Below, one piece after another: positions 62,283-64,000 of a stretch of DNA of 64,000 nt. The position numbers and the translations under genes are program-made. Source of the DNA: Saprospirales bacterium (GTDB lineage: Bacteria; Bacteroidota; Bacteroidia; Chitinophagales; Saprospiraceae); assembly GCA_016719895.1 (NCBI GenBank), contig JADJYG010000019.1:1-64000 (forward strand), in the 5' to 3' direction. Position 1 is the stretch's first letter. Every line of letters starts with the position of its first letter. The notes below the pieces were generated by a model. It saw only the letters and a program-made list of their open reading frames with translations, was not told where the DNA came from and ran no database searches.

Positions 62283-64000
62283 ATGAATAACAAGTTCTCC
62301 CCTGTCGTCAAACAGATCATCCATCAAAGCGGCCAGGAAGCCCGGCGGCTGGGGCACGATTATATCGGCGCGGAACATTTGCTCCTCGGAATCATTGCCG
62401 AACGGGATAGTTTGCCGGTTCGGGTACTCGACGCCTTGCTTGTGGATGTGCACGACCTGAAAAAGCGCCTCGAGCGTTCGATCCCGCGGTACAGCGCATA
62501 TCCACCGGCAGAAAATTTATTTGTGGGCGAATTTCAGGTGACCACTCAGGTACAACGCGTACTGAAGGTGACGTTTCTGGAGGCTAAACTCCTGAAAAGC
62601 GAAGAAATTTTTCCGGAACACCTGATGCTTTCCCTGCTGAAGCACACGGATACCTTCGCGACCAAACTCTTAAACGAATACGACGTGGACTACGAAAATT
62701 TCAAGAAAGAACTCGAATATGTGCGTTCCGAACAGGACCTTTCCCATCCGAACCTTTTCTCACAAGCCTCCAACGAGGGCTCCGGAGAATACGATGAAGA
62801 CGATGAACGCAACTTCCGGACCAGCCAGAAAGGGCAGCAAAAAAGCCGCACACCCGTTTTGGATAATTTCGGGCGCGATATCACCAAACTCGCCGAAGAA
62901 GGCAAACTCGACCCCATCATCGGGCGGGAAACCGAGATCGAGCGGGTCAGCCAGATCCTGAGCCGTCGCAAAAAGAACAACCCCATCCTCATTGGCGAAC
63001 CCGGCGTGGGCAAAACTGCCATTGTCGAAGGGCTAGCCCTTCGGATCATGCAGAAAAAGGTGAGCCGCACCCTCTTCAACAAACGCATCGTTATGCTCGA
63101 CTTGGCCGCACTGGTAGCGGGCACCAAGTATCGCGGCCAGTTTGAAGAGCGCATCAAGGCGATCATGAACGAACTGGAAAAAAGCCGCGATGTCATTCTG
63201 TTTATCGACGAAATACACACCATCGTAGGCGCCGGCGGCGCAACCGGATCGCTCGACGCTTCCAATATTTTTAAACCGGCGCTCGCCCGGGGCGAACTCC
63301 AGTGCATCGGCGCCAGCACGCTCGACGAGTACCGGCAGTACATTGAAAAAGACGGCGCCCTCGACCGCCGTTTCCAAAAGGTGATGGTCGACCCCCCCAG
63401 CCAGGAAGACACCATCCATATTCTCAAGAACATCCAATCGAAATATGAGGAGTTCCACAACGTGGAGTATTCCGAACCCGCCATCACCGCTTGCGTGCGC
63501 CTCAGCGACCGCTATATCACCGACCGTTTTCTGCCCGACAAAGCGATTGACGTGCTCGACGAGGTAGGCGCCCGCGTACACCTGAAAAATATCGTGGTAC
63601 CCAAACATATCGAAGAACTCGAACGGAAAATCGAAGAGCTGAAAGAACAAAAAAACCAGGCGGTAAAAAATCAGCAATACGAAGAGGCCGCCAACCTGCG
63701 CGACCAGGAAAGCAAGCTGATGCGCCAGCTGGAATTTGCCAAAGTGGAATGGGAAGAGGAAAGTAAAACCAAACGTTATCCTGTTGAAGAAGACGATATT
63801 GCCGAAGTGGTAGCTATGATGACGGGTATTCCGGTTAAAAAAGTGGCAACCAGCGAGAGTAAAAAACTCGTCAGCATGGCAGCCGACCTGCGCAAAATGG
63901 TTATCGGACAAGAGGAAGCCATCACCAAGATCGCCAAAGCCATTCAACGCAACCGCGTCGGCCTTAAAGATCCGAAAAAACCAATCGGCTCCTTTATATT
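62283..64000 (+). CDS. clpC: ATP-dependent Clp protease ATPase subunit ClpC (5' part, runs off the window)
   Basis: An AAA+ unfoldase that feeds proteins to ClpP. The 572 residues visible include the N-terminal Clp-N repeats (FSPVVKQIIHQSGQEARRLG, DYIGAEHLLLGIIAE; YFPEHL-like EIFPEHLMLSLLK), an acidic linker (~155-190), and the first AAA module with Walker A GEPGVGKT (238-245), pore loop GTKYRGQFEERI, Walker B VILFIDEIHT and GALDRRFQKV arginine finger. The middle domain is short (EELKEQKNQAVKNQQYEEAA), with a UVR-like motif, which favours ClpC over ClpB. The second AAA module is just beginning (MVIGQEEAITKIAKAIQRNR) at the window edge. Confidence 0.94.
   Translation, partial: MNNKFSPVVKQIIHQSGQEARRLGHDYIGAEHLLLGIIAERDSLPVRVLDALLVDVHDLKKRLERSIPRYSAYPPAENLFVGEFQVTTQVQRVLKVTFLEAKLLKSEEIFPEHLMLSLLKHTDTFATKLLNEYDVDYENFKKELEYVRSEQDLSHPNLFSQASNEGSGEYDEDDERNFRTSQKGQQKSRTPVLDNFGRDITKLAEEGKLDPIIGRETEIERVSQILSRRKKNNPILIGEPGVGKTAIVEGLALRIMQKKVSRTLFNKRIVMLDLAALVAGTKYRGQFEERIKAIMNELEKSRDVILFIDEIHTIVGAGGATGSLDASNIFKPALARGELQCIGASTLDEYRQYIEKDGALDRRFQKVMVDPPSQEDTIHILKNIQSKYEEFHNVEYSEPAITACVRLSDRYITDRFLPDKAIDVLDEVGARVHLKNIVVPKHIEELERKIEELKEQKNQAVKNQQYEEAANLRDQESKLMRQLEFAKVEWEEESKTKRYPVEEDDIAEVVAMMTGIPVKKVATSESKKLVSMAADLRKMVIGQEEAITKIAKAIQRNRVGLKDPKKPIGSFI

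Overview
The window comes from a Bacteroidota chromosome, most likely a Saprospiria-type lineage (inference). The evidence is type IX secretion genes (a PorP/SprF protein, a TPR-PD40-OmpA lipoprotein-like partner, PorD/DUF4835, and a beta-helix protein ending in a T9SS sorting domain), a stand-alone atpD-atpC pair with a very short epsilon subunit, the bamD-rpoZ-coaBC-porD gene order, and many promoters of the Bacteroidota type (TTTG, 17-23 bp, TAnnTTTG). Base composition is moderately GC-rich by eye; I did not compute it.

Layout. 0.2-9.5 kb: mostly minus strand, with a secreted beta-helix protein, a PBP4-like peptidase, a class V aminotransferase (plus strand), ftsY, a LytTR response regulator and a LysM lytic transglycosylase. 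9.8-13 kb: atpD-atpC and a lipoprotein. 13.2-13.6 kb: no protein gene, but a promoter, several hairpins and a terminator that together look like a structured small RNA. 13.6-20.9 kb: panB, mltG, an aldo/keto reductase, iscX, kdsC, a UbiA prenyltransferase, maf, a glycosyltransferase carrying an in-frame palindromic insertion, and a small lipoprotein. 21-28.3 kb: DUF2520 protein, gamma-glutamyltransferase, small conserved proteins, a GH13 lipoprotein, a GlsB-like protein and an MFS transporter. 28.5-36.4 kb: an acidic conserved protein, the T9SS-linked OmpA/PorP pair, cutC, a flippase, a DUF697-SHOCT-like protein and an isolated paaA. 36.7-42.2 kb: bamD-rpoZ-coaBC-porD, rseP and hscB. 42.2-43.2 kb: an inverted repeat, tRNA-Leu(CAA) and mnmD.

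43.2-48.6 kb is an accessory island lying between two same-orientation copies of a ~110 bp repeat. It holds a truncated surface protein cut by an IS256-family remnant, a complete IS110-family element inserted in that remnant, an AbiEii-type toxin gene with its partner, and an IS4-family transposase fragment. The 5' leader of the IS110 element folds on paper into two stem-loop domains and is a bridge-RNA candidate.

48.6-64 kb returns to core genes: a thioredoxin-fold protein, aroC, a tocopherol-cyclase-like protein, queE, an NlpC/P60 protein lacking its catalytic Cys, an M42 peptidase, pyrE, a Nudix hydrolase, a large sortilin/BNR-repeat protein, a lipoprotein, an arginyltransferase-like protein, a STAS protein and the 5' part of clpC.

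Two genes (the OmpA protein and the DUF697 protein) contain a frameshift at or beside the same 10-mer, CGAAGCTTGC, and the NlpC/P60 active site looks like a pair of compensating indels. These may be consensus errors rather than biology, and readers should treat the affected genes as possibly intact.
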